Origin: Paludibaculum fermentans
Lineage (GTDB): Bacteria > Acidobacteriota > Terriglobia > Bryobacterales > Bryobacteraceae
Assembly: GCF_015277775.1 (NCBI RefSeq)
Contig: NZ_CP063849.1
Span: 8,323,501 to 8,387,500, forward strand
Length of the DNA: 64,000 nt
Reading direction: 5' to 3'
Part shown: piece by piece, positions 28,985 through 38,710 of the stretch
Layout of the letters: every line of letters starts with the position of its first letter
How positions within the stretch are numbered: position 1 is the stretch's first letter
Program-made: the position numbers and the translations under genes
The notes under the pieces: generated by a model
Told to the model about the DNA's origin: nothing
What the model saw: the letters and a program-made list of their open reading frames with translations, nothing else
Databases searched by the model: none

Positions 28985-30310
28985 CTACTTCATCGCTATG
29001 CCATGCGGACGCGCTTTCCCCGTGGAGAAGGCCGTATTGAAATCGAGTTGGAAACGTGTGTCGTCCGTCAAGGTGTCGTGGGTCACCTTCACAACGTGGA
29101 CTTTGTGGTCGCCCTCGAAGTGGATGATGCCGCCGTCGTCCTCATTGAGGAAGTAGTCGGTCACCACCAGTCGTTTGTCGTCGCCGCTCAGCACCAGGTT
29201 GTGCGGGCCACTGTTGACCGGTCCCAGGGTCACGACGGCCACCTGTTTGAGATTGTGGCGATCCGTTGTGTCGAGCATGCCCACCTGCCCGGCCTGGAAC
29301 AACCCGAAGATCAGCCGGTCGCCGCTCTGGGGAGTGGCCAGAATCTGTCCCATGCCTCCGGTTACGTCCGTATCGACATGAGGAGTCACCGTTGCACAGT
29401 CGAACGCGGCGGCCGCCGTGCCGGCCATCGGATCGATCATGTAGATGTGCCCGTCGAACATGCCGGCGACATAACCTATGCCGCGCGGGTCTTTGGGCAA
29501 TATCTTCACGTCCATGGTGCCCAGTGCCGGACCTCCGTCGGGGGAGTTTAGATAGATCGTATTGGTGATCTTTCTTGCTTTGTAGTTCCAGATGCGAACC
29601 GAGCCCCGGAGTACCGGTCCAGCCGAGCCGGTGAGTGTACTGCTGGGCAGGATGAAGTCGGAGGTCATCATCAGGTTCAGGTCGGGGCGGGTGGAAATGC
29701 CGTGTGGATTGAAGCCATCCAAAGGCGGGCGCTCAGGCCATTCCTGGAACAAAGACATCGTGCCGAAGTGGTTGGCCACGAAATGCAGTTTGCCGTCAAA
29801 CTCCGCTACGCGGCCGGGTGCTCCGCCGGTGGCCGAGCCCATCTGCGTGATGAGAAAACCGCCATCCTCGGTCGGCATGAAGTCGTCGGTAATGCTCGAC
29901 TCCACGGCCTTGGTTGAGAACAGGAACTTCGGGTCGCCGGCGTTGCTGACATCGAAGAAGAAGATCCCGTTCTGCCCTTTGAGGAGACTCAGTAGGCCGC
30001 CGCAGCCCAGTATCGTCTTGTTGGCGTTGAGGTGGCAGTGATGCGGTTCATTGCCCACGTTGCCGGGCGGCGGGATCGGCACGGTCTTGATCACCTTGCC
30101 GTAGGAGCTCGAGTTCTCGTCGAAGTTGATGACCGCCAGGAAATCCGGTGCCTTGCGGGCCTCGTCTCCCGCCCAGATATAAAGGATCTTTTCCCTGCCG
30201 CCTTTGTGGTTGTCGTCATCAGCGAAGCAAATCGCCGATCCGTTGATGCCCAGCAAGGCGGCGAGTAGAGTTCCCGCCACCTTCGTGTGAAACGTTATCT
30301 TCCGGCTCAT
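28985..30310 (-). CDS. secreted selenium-binding-protein (SBP56)/methanethiol-oxidase-like protein
   Basis: A 441-residue protein with a signal peptide (MSRKITFHTKVAGTLLAAL...) that matches the seven-bladed SBP56 pattern in outline: EKILYIWAGDEARKAPDFLAVI at the start of the mature protein, HHCHLNANKTILGCGG, FNPHGISTRPDLNLMMTSDF, and SGPHNLVLSGDDKRLVVTDY. SBP56 enzymes oxidise methanethiol in the periplasm and bind copper through conserved histidines. The HH and His/Cys-bearing loops here could serve the same role. It is the first gene of a three-gene unit with a heavy-metal efflux pair, so a copper-related function is attractive but unproven. The ATG at 30310 has a GAGGGG ribosome binding site. 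Confidence 0.72.
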   Translation of the reverse strand: MSRKITFHTKVAGTLLAALLGINGSAICFADDDNHKGGREKILYIWAGDEARKAPDFLAVINFDENSSSYGKVIKTVPIPPPGNVGNEPHHCHLNANKTILGCGGLLSLLKGQNGIFFFDVSNAGDPKFLFSTKAVESSITDDFMPTEDGGFLITQMGSATGGAPGRVAEFDGKLHFVANHFGTMSLFQEWPERPPLDGFNPHGISTRPDLNLMMTSDFILPSSTLTGSAGPVLRGSVRIWNYKARKITNTIYLNSPDGGPALGTMDVKILPKDPRGIGYVAGMFDGHIYMIDPMAGTAAAAFDCATVTPHVDTDVTGGMGQILATPQSGDRLIFGLFQAGQVGMLDTTDRHNLKQVAVVTLGPVNSGPHNLVLSGDDKRLVVTDYFLNEDDGGIIHFEGDHKVHVVKVTHDTLTDDTRFQLDFNTAFSTGKARPHGIAMK

Positions 30311-30502
30311 GTGAAATCCCCTCAAGGTTAGAAATGACAGACCCGGCAATGGCTTCGCCTCCGCGACAACAGCATCCCCTGTTGTTCACCTGACGGACTC
30401 AGCTTGTCTGGACTCCAGCGGCGGCAGCGCTCAAGGCCGGTCCTTTGCACTGGTGAGCGCAAAGCGCGGCGGGCTTTTGCAGGGGGAACGAAAATCGTTG
30501 AA

Positions 30503-33229
30503 TCAGCGAGCGGCGCCGGTCGCGGCGAGGGCTTTCTGCATTTCGGCCGCAAGAGGAGCCGGAAGCTTCCGGTTGGCGGCCAGAGTCCGCCACTGATTGA
30601 CGGCCTCTTTCTGCTCCACCCGCGCGCGAGCCGCATCGCCCAGGAGTTTGTAGATGTCTGCCACCCAGGTCTGGAACCGGGGCCTCCAAGCGGGCCCGGT
30701 AGGCGACTTGTCGAACTCGCCGAGGAGTAGGGAATGCGGCCGGCAGCGTGCAATGAGGCCTTCTGCCTCGGCTCGATTGTGGCGGGCCGCTATGTCGCGG
30801 CCCAGAGCCGAATAGGCTCGGATCAACCAGGTCTGGAGGTTCACATGCTTCGGGTCCGCCGCTGTGGCGCGTTCGCCAATCTCCACCGCCCGGCGCAGTT
30901 CCTTCGTCGCGGAATCCGGCTGCTTGCGTGAGGTGTAGACACCCGCCAGACGCAGGCAGACGTCCATTTGTGAGCGGCGCAAGATCTGATTGTTCTTCTC
31001 CGCGCCGGCCAGCGTCTCCATTCGGAGAAACGACTCGCGCAGGCGGCGGATCGCTTCGTCATCCTGAGGCGGCAGGGCGCTACCCAGGCGCATCAGGGCC
31101 ATCGCATAGTCGGTTGCCACGGAGCGGGATCTGGGGTCGGCCTCGAGCATCCAAGCGGCCTGGGCCAGCATCAGGCGGAAGTTCTCCAAACCCTTGGCGC
31201 GATCGCCCAGGCTGATGCCCGGGAAGCCCCACCAGGCATCGCCTACCTTGGCGTAGGCCAGCATTAGATTGCGGCGGTTCGACATCGAGTTGGGTTGGCC
31301 GGCAATGACAGCCTTCCCCAGGGCGACGTACTTTTCGTACTGGGGCAGGGCTTCGCCGGCTCGCCGCGCGTTGAGTAGCGTCGAACCGTAGGCGGAGTAA
31401 GCGTTCGCCAACTGTCCCTGCAACTCCCGGTCCGACGGAGCTTGGCGGTAGAGTGGCTCGAGTATGTCCACTGCCTTACGGCCGAACTCCGGGTTAGGTT
31501 GCCCAGGGCCAGTGTCCTGGCACATCTCGACGTAAATCCGGGCCAGCTCGCGGCTTAACTCGCGATGATTTGGGAAGCGCCGCTCTTCTGACTGGACCGC
31601 AGACAGGGCTGCATGAAGATGCTGGGTCGCCTCCAGGGAGTGCCCGGACCGCTGTGCCGCGTTGCTGAGCGACAGATGGGTCTCCGCCAGTTCCATTGAG
31701 ACCTCCAACGGCGACGTTGGAACTTGTGCCGCACGTTCGAGATAGGACAGTGCGAGCCGGAAGTTCGCATTCGCCAACTCAGCCTGGCCGAGACTGGGCG
31801 CGAGATAGCTGCCCTGGATGCGCCCGATGCGGCGGTAGCCCGCACCTAGCTCCAGCAGCAGCTGCGGGTCGTTGCCGGCCTCCTGCGCCAATCCGTTCAG
31901 GTAGGTGAGCGCCGACTCGACAACCAGTTTTTGTGCCGGCACAGACGACGGCAGCTCTGCGATCGCGTTCTCCACGTCGAACATCAGAGTGCGGGCGATG
32001 CCTCTCACCTGGTTGAATCGCCGCTCTGCCCGCCGGGCCTGCATCCAGGCGGAGAGGCCCCCGGCGAACCCCGTCAACAGGACCAATGCCGCCGCTGTAA
32101 CGGGAAGCCATTGACGTCGCAAAAAACGCCCCAAACGATAGGCCCGGTGATTTCGCCTCACGGAGATGGGGCGGCTATCCAGATGCCTGCGAAGATCTTC
32201 GGCCAGTTCCTTCACGCTGGCATACCGCTGCTCAGGCGGTTTGCGCGTAGCTGTGCCGACGATGCTATCCAGGTCGCCGCGCAATGCGCCGCGGCGGCTC
32301 ACCGGAGCAGCCGTGCTGGGGACGGGTACATCCCTCTCGCAGACCGTCCGTTCCAATGCAGCCGGCGAAGTGGTGTCCGCTGTTTGGGCTCGTGAGTCGC
32401 AGAGCAGCTCAAACAGGAGCAGGCCCAGCAGGTACACATCGGTCCGCGTGGTGATCGGCCGCCCTTGAATCTGCTCGGGGCTCGAGTAATCCGGTGTCAT
32501 CGGAAGCAGGCTTGTCACCGTGACGCCGGGTAGCAACGGATCCATCATCTTGGCGATGCCAAAGTCCAGCAACTTGGGCTGGCCGGAGGGATCCACAAGG
32601 ATGTTCGCTGGTTTGAGATCGCGGTGGACGACCAGGTTTTCGTGCGCGTACTGTACGGCATCGCAGACCTTCAGGAAGAGCTCGATGCGCTCACGCAATG
32701 GAAGGGCGCGGTTGAGGCAGTAGTTGTGGATTGCTTCTCCGCTCACCAGTTCCATTGCGAAATAGGGCAATCCTTCATTCGTCGATCCACCGTCCAGCAG
32801 CCGGGCGATGTTCGGGTGTTCCAACCGGGCGAGGATCTGACGCTCTTCCCGGAACCGCTCGTCGAAGTCATGAGAGTAGGGGGCGCGCGTCGCTACTTTC
32901 AAGGCCACGGTTTGCGAAAATTCACCGTCGCGAACTGCTGCGAAGACGGTGCCCATGCCGCCGCGACCGATCTCGCGGGTGATCCGATAGGGACCCACCT
33001 GCTGGCCATGCCAGGGTTCGGTTTCAGGGAGAGGAATCTGAGCCAGCCCGGCGATCGCTTCGCCGAGAACACTGGGCCCATCGAAGGACAGCAGGCGCTC
33101 CAGCGATTCCCTCACTGCTTCGTCCAGACTCGAAAGGAACTCCTGCCGACGTTCGGGCGGCAGGCTGAGGGCCTGGTCGAACAGGGCGTCCAGGCGGCGC
33201 AAGCGGCTTTCGTTCGAGGCATCCATCAT
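30503..33229 (-). CDS. membrane Ser/Thr protein kinase with TPR-like sensor domain
   Basis: A 908-residue kinase. The Hanks-type catalytic domain (~80-345) has GRGGMGTVF, Lys111, HRDLKPAN (His202-Asp204) and DFG at 222-224, so it should be active. A helix rich in Arg and Lys precedes the transmembrane segment (LPVTAAALVLLTGFAGGLSAW, ~375-400). The extracytoplasmic half (~410-908) is all-helical with TPR-like units (AELANANFRLALSYLERAA, NRRNLMLAYAKVGDAWW). The first ~70 residues are a helical extension common in kinases encoded beside ECF sigma factors. Two adjacent ATGs (33229 and 33226) are possible starts. It follows the sigma factor gene by 22 bp. Confidence 0.9.
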   Translation of the reverse strand: MMDASNESRLRRLDALFDQALSLPPERRQEFLSSLDEAVRESLERLLSFDGPSVLGEAIAGLAQIPLPETEPWHGQQVGPYRITREIGRGGMGTVFAAVRDGEFSQTVALKVATRAPYSHDFDERFREERQILARLEHPNIARLLDGGSTNEGLPYFAMELVSGEAIHNYCLNRALPLRERIELFLKVCDAVQYAHENLVVHRDLKPANILVDPSGQPKLLDFGIAKMMDPLLPGVTVTSLLPMTPDYSSPEQIQGRPITTRTDVYLLGLLLFELLCDSRAQTADTTSPAALERTVCERDVPVPSTAAPVSRRGALRGDLDSIVGTATRKPPEQRYASVKELAEDLRRHLDSRPISVRRNHRAYRLGRFLRRQWLPVTAAALVLLTGFAGGLSAWMQARRAERRFNQVRGIARTLMFDVENAIAELPSSVPAQKLVVESALTYLNGLAQEAGNDPQLLLELGAGYRRIGRIQGSYLAPSLGQAELANANFRLALSYLERAAQVPTSPLEVSMELAETHLSLSNAAQRSGHSLEATQHLHAALSAVQSEERRFPNHRELSRELARIYVEMCQDTGPGQPNPEFGRKAVDILEPLYRQAPSDRELQGQLANAYSAYGSTLLNARRAGEALPQYEKYVALGKAVIAGQPNSMSNRRNLMLAYAKVGDAWWGFPGISLGDRAKGLENFRLMLAQAAWMLEADPRSRSVATDYAMALMRLGSALPPQDDEAIRRLRESFLRMETLAGAEKNNQILRRSQMDVCLRLAGVYTSRKQPDSATKELRRAVEIGERATAADPKHVNLQTWLIRAYSALGRDIAARHNRAEAEGLIARCRPHSLLLGEFDKSPTGPAWRPRFQTWVADIYKLLGDAARARVEQKEAVNQWRTLAANRKLPAPLAAEMQKALAATGAAR

Positions 33230-33251
33230 GACTGCAAGCGGATTCCCGGAG

Positions 33252-33827
33252 CTACATTTGCAGCCTGCCGTGAATTGCTTCATTCAGCCAGGCCTCGGCC
33301 ATGTGTTGATCGCGGCTGACAGTGGCCGCGGAGATCTCAAGGATTGTGCCTACTTCCTCCAGGCTCAGCCCGGCGAAATAACGCAGTTCCAGGATTCGCG
33401 CTTTCCGCTCGCTGATCTGAGCCAGTTGGTTGAGTGCGTCGTTGAGTTCGAGAAACCGGCTTGCGTAGTCGGGAGCCGCGATATCGGTCTGATCGATGCC
33501 CACGTGCCGGGCGTCCCCGCCCCGCTTCTGGGCATTGGCCTGGCGGGCATAGTCGACCAGGATCTGGCGCATGAGTTGAGCCATCAGCCCCAGGAACTGG
33601 CGGCGGTTCTCGAACTCCAGGTGATCGATTCGCAGCAGGCGAAGAAAGGCCTCATGGACCAATGCAGTGGGTTGGAGAGTGTGCCCCGGCCGCTCGCGGC
33701 GGAAATAGGAATCGGCGAGGCGATGCAATTCCGGGTAAAGCAGTTCGGTCGCCTTCGCCAGAGCACCCGCATCCCCGCCGGCCCAACGGTCCAGCAGTAG
33801 TGTTACCTGTTCAGCCGTTGTCTCCAC
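33252..33827 (-). CDS. ECF-type RNA polymerase sigma factor paired with the Ser/Thr kinase
   Basis: A 191-residue sigma factor. Region 2 (LYPELHRLADSYFRRERPGHTLQPTALVHEAFLRL) and region 4 (LELRYFAGLSLEEVGTILEISAATVSRDQHMAEAWL) show the Sigma70-ECF pattern seen in kinase-associated groups of Acidobacteria and Planctomycetes. The start is GTG at 33827. No anti-sigma factor gene is present; in related pairs the kinase is thought to control the sigma factor. The two genes form one transcription unit. Confidence 0.9.
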   Translation of the reverse strand: METTAEQVTLLLDRWAGGDAGALAKATELLYPELHRLADSYFRRERPGHTLQPTALVHEAFLRLLRIDHLEFENRRQFLGLMAQLMRQILVDYARQANAQKRGGDARHVGIDQTDIAAPDYASRFLELNDALNQLAQISERKARILELRYFAGLSLEEVGTILEISAATVSRDQHMAEAWLNEAIHGRLQM

Positions 33828-33968
33828 AGTATTGTGAGATTATGGCACGCTGCGGTCGGTGCGGGGCCTAGTGGGAGTCCGGGAAGTGAAAAGGGAATTG
33901 ATGGAAGGAGGAACTGAGACGGAGGTCACCCCGGGGATGGGACGAAGTTACAGTTAGAAGAAATGAAA

Positions 33969-34045
33969 TGGTCGGGGCGAGTGGATTCGAACCACCGGCC
34001 TCCTGGTCCCGAACCAGGCGCTCTACCAGGCTGAGCCACGCCCCG
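33969..34045 (-). tRNA. tRNA-Pro (anticodon CGG)
   Basis: On the minus strand a 77-nt cloverleaf with acceptor stem CGGGGCG/CGCCCCG, discriminator A and encoded CCA. The anticodon stem is CCTGG/CCAGG, closing the loop TTCGGGA, which gives anticodon CGG reading CCG codons. The T arm has GGTTCGAATCC. It stands alone between the sigma factor gene and the LysM gene. Confidence 0.95.
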
Positions 34046-34180
34046 ACGATCTACAGCGGAATGAGGCGCTCGGGAGGCGCTCTCAACTCCTTGATTGTAG
34101 TCTGTCCCCCGCCGTACCGCAACCTTTCCCGCCTCTCACCCGCCTGCTACCATGGCCTCATTCCTAATCTGGAGGGCCGC

Positions 34181-34579
34181 ATGCCTACACTGGACGATTT
34201 CAAAAAGAAGTATGAGTCGGTACTCGAACTCATTCCAAAGAACAATGTCCGCCTGGACCACTTGCACGTCGCCAACGAGAAGCTCGTGATGACCGGCGCC
34301 GCACCATCAGAGAAAATTCGCAACAAAGTATGGAATCAGATCAAGGCGGTGGACCCGATCTTCGCCGATCTGCAGTGCGAGATCGCCATCGACTCGAGTC
34401 TGCCGGAGCCCATCCGGACCTATACGGTGGTGGCCGGCGACTCCCTGTGGCGCATCGCTCAGAACCACTACGGCAACGGGGCGCTGTACCCGAAGATCAT
34501 TGCCGCCAACCCTGGAAAACTGAAGGACGATAAGTCGGTCATCCACCCCGGCGACGTCCTCGCCGTCCCGGAAGACTAG
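34181..34579 (+). CDS. BON-LysM protein, Kbp/YgaU-like
   Basis: A 132-residue protein with a BON-like N-terminal part (residues ~25-75, VANEKLVMTGAAPSEKIRNKVWNQI) and a LysM domain (~83-130, YTVVAGDSLWRIAQNHYGNGALYPKIIAANPGKL). This is the Kbp (YgaU) architecture; that protein binds potassium in E. coli. No signal peptide is present, so it is probably cytoplasmic. The ATG at 34181 has GGAGGG at the right distance. The frame is open further upstream, but that part runs through the tRNA. Confidence 0.85.
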   Translation: MPTLDDFKKKYESVLELIPKNNVRLDHLHVANEKLVMTGAAPSEKIRNKVWNQIKAVDPIFADLQCEIAIDSSLPEPIRTYTVVAGDSLWRIAQNHYGNGALYPKIIAANPGKLKDDKSVIHPGDVLAVPED

Positions 34580-34599
34580 ACTTCGGATATTAACTCGTC

Positions 34600-34662
34600 A
34601 CGGCCGGCACGGCGTGCGGACTCCATCCATCTGGGGGGCGCGCCGGGGCCGGCCGTTGTGTT
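34600..34662 (+). terminator. possible terminator after the LysM gene
   Basis: ACGGCCGGC at 34600-34608 pairs with GCCGGCCGT at 34648-34656, followed by TGTGTTTT. The 39-nt loop is long, so this is weak evidence, but the position between the LysM gene and gap is right. Confidence 0.4.
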
Positions 34663-34816
34663 TTCAATCGTCTGGCGCGGAGACTCATTGCGCCAGGCCG
34701 CTCGGAGGGCAAGCTCTCTGGCATATCAATCCGCCTGGAAATCGAACTGAAACGTCCCGTTCTGGTATGCTGGAGTTGAGCGTTTCATTCCTACTAAGAG
34801 AGAGGTTACTCCTTAA

Positions 34817-35824
<1,008 letters not shown>

Positions 35825-35844
35825 GCCGTATTCGTTGGATCTCG

Positions 35845-35888
35845 AAACGCCCCGGACGGCTTCTGCCGCTCCGGGGCGTTTCCCTTTT
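35845..35888 (+). terminator. intrinsic terminator of gap
   Basis: AAACGCCCCGG at 35845-35855 pairs perfectly with CCGGGGCGTTT at 35871-35881 across a 15-nt loop, followed by CCCTTTT. It starts 20 bp after the gap stop codon. Confidence 0.85.
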
Positions 35889-35967
35889 CACCGCCCTGCT
35901 TCGCCGGCAGCGCTGGCGCGTGGGGCGGCCCGAGTCGCATAATCATCGTTTGGTCTTCCAATTCATC

Positions 35968-36801
35968 ATGTCTCTGAACGCCCGCTCTTTTACACTCGGC
36001 CTGCTGGCTTGCTTGATGCCGCTTTCCGCGCAGGTCATGGACGCCCTGAACAGCGTCGCCTGGACCCAATCGTCCGTCGAATTCAGGGGCAACGCCCTGC
36101 AGGCGTGGCACTCTGCCCGTCTCGCGCTGCCGAAGGCCCTGAAGGATAAGAAGTGGACCGCCGCCATCGAGCAGACTGGCAGCTTCAAAAAACTGCCGCC
36201 CGCTATCATCGTCGACATCGATGAGACTGTATTGGACAATTCGCCAGGCCAGGCGCGTTTCCTGTTGGAAGGCAATGGCCGTTACTCGATGGATAAGTGG
36301 ATGAAGTGGACCGCGGAGCAGAAAGCCAAGGCGATTCCCGGCGCCGCCGAGTTCCTCCGCGATGCCGCGGCTAAAGGCGTGACTGTGTTCTACGTCACGA
36401 ATCGGGGGCCGAAGGAAGAGGCGAACTCCCGGGCCAACCTGGAAGCCGAGAAGTTCCCCCTGAAGAACGCGGCCCTCGGCGATATCGGCGACACCGTGCT
36501 CATGGCCGGCGAGAAGCCGGAATGGACCTCCGACAAGGGCATACGCCGCGCGCTCATCGCAAAGTACTACCGCATCATCCTGCTCTGCGGCGACGACCTC
36601 AACGACTTCATCCCGGCGCGCCTGACCGTGGCGGAGCGGGCTTCCAAAGCGAAGCCTTACGACTCCTGGTGGGGCGAGCGTTGGATCATTCTGCCCAACT
36701 CGGCCTACGGCTCCTGGGAAGACACGCTCTTCGGCTTTGACCGGACGCTCTCTCCGCAGACCATCCAGGAGCGCAAGGTGAAGTCATTGCGCCGCGACTG
36801 A
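35968..36801 (+). CDS. secreted HAD-type acid phosphatase/5'-nucleotidase, e(P4) family
   Basis: A 277-residue class C acid phosphatase. The catalytic motif is IVDIDETVLDN, with nucleophile Asp83 and Asp85. Motif 2 is FYVTNRG and the late acidic motif is LLCGDDLNDF. The N-terminus MSLNARSFTLGLLACLMPLSAQ is a signal peptide; LLAC at 12-15 could be a lipobox as in e(P4), but the hydrophobic run continues past it, so ordinary cleavage is also possible. It would dephosphorylate nucleotides or other monoesters outside the cytoplasm. The ATG at 35968 is chosen because it begins the signal peptide. Confidence 0.85.
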   Translation: MSLNARSFTLGLLACLMPLSAQVMDALNSVAWTQSSVEFRGNALQAWHSARLALPKALKDKKWTAAIEQTGSFKKLPPAIIVDIDETVLDNSPGQARFLLEGNGRYSMDKWMKWTAEQKAKAIPGAAEFLRDAAAKGVTVFYVTNRGPKEEANSRANLEAEKFPLKNAALGDIGDTVLMAGEKPEWTSDKGIRRALIAKYYRIILLCGDDLNDFIPARLTVAERASKAKPYDSWWGERWIILPNSAYGSWEDTLFGFDRTLSPQTIQERKVKSLRRD

Positions 36802-36866
36802 TCTCTCGTTGCCATGCGCTCCAGCCGTCCCATCCTGCAGCCTGATACGGAAGGAGCCGCCGCCGA

Positions 36867-38702
36867 ATGACCCGGCGCATCACACCGGGCCTTGCCTATG
36901 GTCTGCTGGCCGCTGGCGCCGCCCTGGTGTCTCTGCTGGTCTCCTGGACGGCCTTGGCCGCCCAGTTCGACAACAACGTCTACGACTTCATCTTCCGCGT
37001 AAGGCCCACTGTCCGAGCCGACGCCGGGGCCATACTGCTGGCGTTGGATGAACGCACCATGCAGCGGCATGGCGGCATCGGTGGGATGCGGCGTGCCCTC
37101 ACGCAGGCCTTGGAGCAGATGGTGCAGGCTCCGCCCCGCGTGGTCGCGGTCGATCTCACGCTGACGGATCCCGGAAACGATGCGGAGGATGCGGCCCTGC
37201 AGGCTGCCTTTGCGAAGACGCAGGGCCTCGTGCTGGGCTGCGAGATGGAGCCGGATGCCGGAGGCTGCTCGGGCTGGCAGGATCCCGTGGAGGGCTTTCG
37301 GGCCCATGCCGCGCTTGGCCACGTGCACGCCTTGGCCGGCCCGAACGATGAGATCAATCGTCGCGTGACGCTGGAGCGCGTCTGCGGCCGCGCCAGGCGT
37401 TGGGCGTTGTCTCTCGAGGCGCTGAGGCTCCTCAAACACGCCGGGGTCATTGAGAGTTCCCCCACCGACGTCACTGTCGGCGGGCTCACCATCCAGTCCC
37501 GCTGGGATGCCGGCCGGCCGCTGTGGGTCCGCTACCGCGACGCGGCCTCGGTCATGCGTGTTTCCATGGACGACGTCATCGCCGGCCGCGGGTTGGAGCG
37601 CCTGCGCGGCAAGGTGGTCTTTGTTGGGGTCACCGCCCAGTCCGCCGTGAAGGACCGGCTCTTTACGCCGCTCTCGGGCGGCCTGCCGATGCCGGGCGTC
37701 GAGATCCATCTGCAGGCCTTCGAGACCATGGCCGCGGGCGATCTGTTGTACGAAATGGGTCCGTTGGCTCCGCTGCTGCTGGCGCTGGTGATTGTCGCCC
37801 TGTCGGCGGTCATCTTTACGTTTCTGCGGGGATGGGTGGCTGTTCTTTCCGGTGGAGTGTTGCTGGTGTTGGCTCACGCCGCGCCCTACTTCTTCTTTGC
37901 GCAAGGCCTGATTCTCGATGCCTTCGCGCCGGCGGCGGCCTCGTGGCTCGGCGTTCTGGGTTGTGCCGGTTTTCAGTACTTCTATGTCCGGCGGCGGCTC
38001 TTTGTCAGCGAAGCGACTACCGCCCGCTACCAGCAGGCTTTCCACTTCGTCGCGCATGAGATGCGCACACCTCTGACCGCCATCCAGGGATCCAGCGAGT
38101 TGATGACCCGCTACAACCTGCCGGAACTCAAGCGCAAGGAACTGGGCCAGATGATCAACAGCGAGTCCAAGCGTCTGGCGAAGATGATCACAACGTTCCT
38201 CGATGTGGAGAAGCTCGAGGCCGGACAACTCGAATTGCGGCGTGCGGTGTTTGCCCTGCAGGAAGTGGTCGATACCTGCTATCAGCGCGCCATGCCGCTG
38301 GCCGAGCGGAAACAGATTCGAATCACTTCGGAAGTGGCCGACGACCTTGTCATCAATGCCGACCGGGAACTGCTGGAGTACGCGATTTATAACCTGATGA
38401 CGAATGCCGTGAAATACTCCGCGCCGGAAACGGACGTATTGATCTCGGCGCTCCAAACACAGGCCGGAATTTCTATTTCGGTGCGCGATCACGGCATGGG
38501 GATGGATGCAGGCGAGGTGAAGAATCTGTTCCGCAAGTTTTACCGCACCCGCAAGGCGGAGCAGTCCGGCGAGGTTGGCACCGGCATCGGCCTCTCTATC
38601 GTGCAGCAGATCGTGGTGCTGCACGGCGGCCATGTTGAAGTCGAAAGTGCTCCTGGCGCGGGCTCGACATTTACGGTTGTGCTGCCCGCCACGCTACACT
38701 GA
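36867..38702 (+). CDS. CHASE2-domain sensor histidine kinase
   Basis: A 611-residue membrane kinase. An N-terminal helix (8-32) leads into an extracytoplasmic CHASE2 domain (~35-295) ending in FTPLSGGLPMPGVEIHLQAFETM. Three closely spaced helices (300-320, 323-340, 347-370) follow. The dimerisation domain has HEMRTPLTAI with His396 as phosphoacceptor, and the ATPase domain has NAVKYS, DHGMGM and GTGIGLSI. CHASE2 senses an unknown extracellular signal. It has an AAGGAG ribosome binding site and is followed after 8 bp by its NtrC-type response regulator. Confidence 0.93.
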   Translation: MTRRITPGLAYGLLAAGAALVSLLVSWTALAAQFDNNVYDFIFRVRPTVRADAGAILLALDERTMQRHGGIGGMRRALTQALEQMVQAPPRVVAVDLTLTDPGNDAEDAALQAAFAKTQGLVLGCEMEPDAGGCSGWQDPVEGFRAHAALGHVHALAGPNDEINRRVTLERVCGRARRWALSLEALRLLKHAGVIESSPTDVTVGGLTIQSRWDAGRPLWVRYRDAASVMRVSMDDVIAGRGLERLRGKVVFVGVTAQSAVKDRLFTPLSGGLPMPGVEIHLQAFETMAAGDLLYEMGPLAPLLLALVIVALSAVIFTFLRGWVAVLSGGVLLVLAHAAPYFFFAQGLILDAFAPAAASWLGVLGCAGFQYFYVRRRLFVSEATTARYQQAFHFVAHEMRTPLTAIQGSSELMTRYNLPELKRKELGQMINSESKRLAKMITTFLDVEKLEAGQLELRRAVFALQEVVDTCYQRAMPLAERKQIRITSEVADDLVINADRELLEYAIYNLMTNAVKYSAPETDVLISALQTQAGISISVRDHGMGMDAGEVKNLFRKFYRTRKAEQSGEVGTGIGLSIVQQIVVLHGGHVEVESAPGAGSTFTVVLPATLH

Positions 38703-38710
38703 GAGCTGGT

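Noticed and set aside
36705-38633. 642-codon minus-strand frame opposite the CHASE2 kinase
   Set aside because: Antisense to a kinase with every catalytic motif intact.
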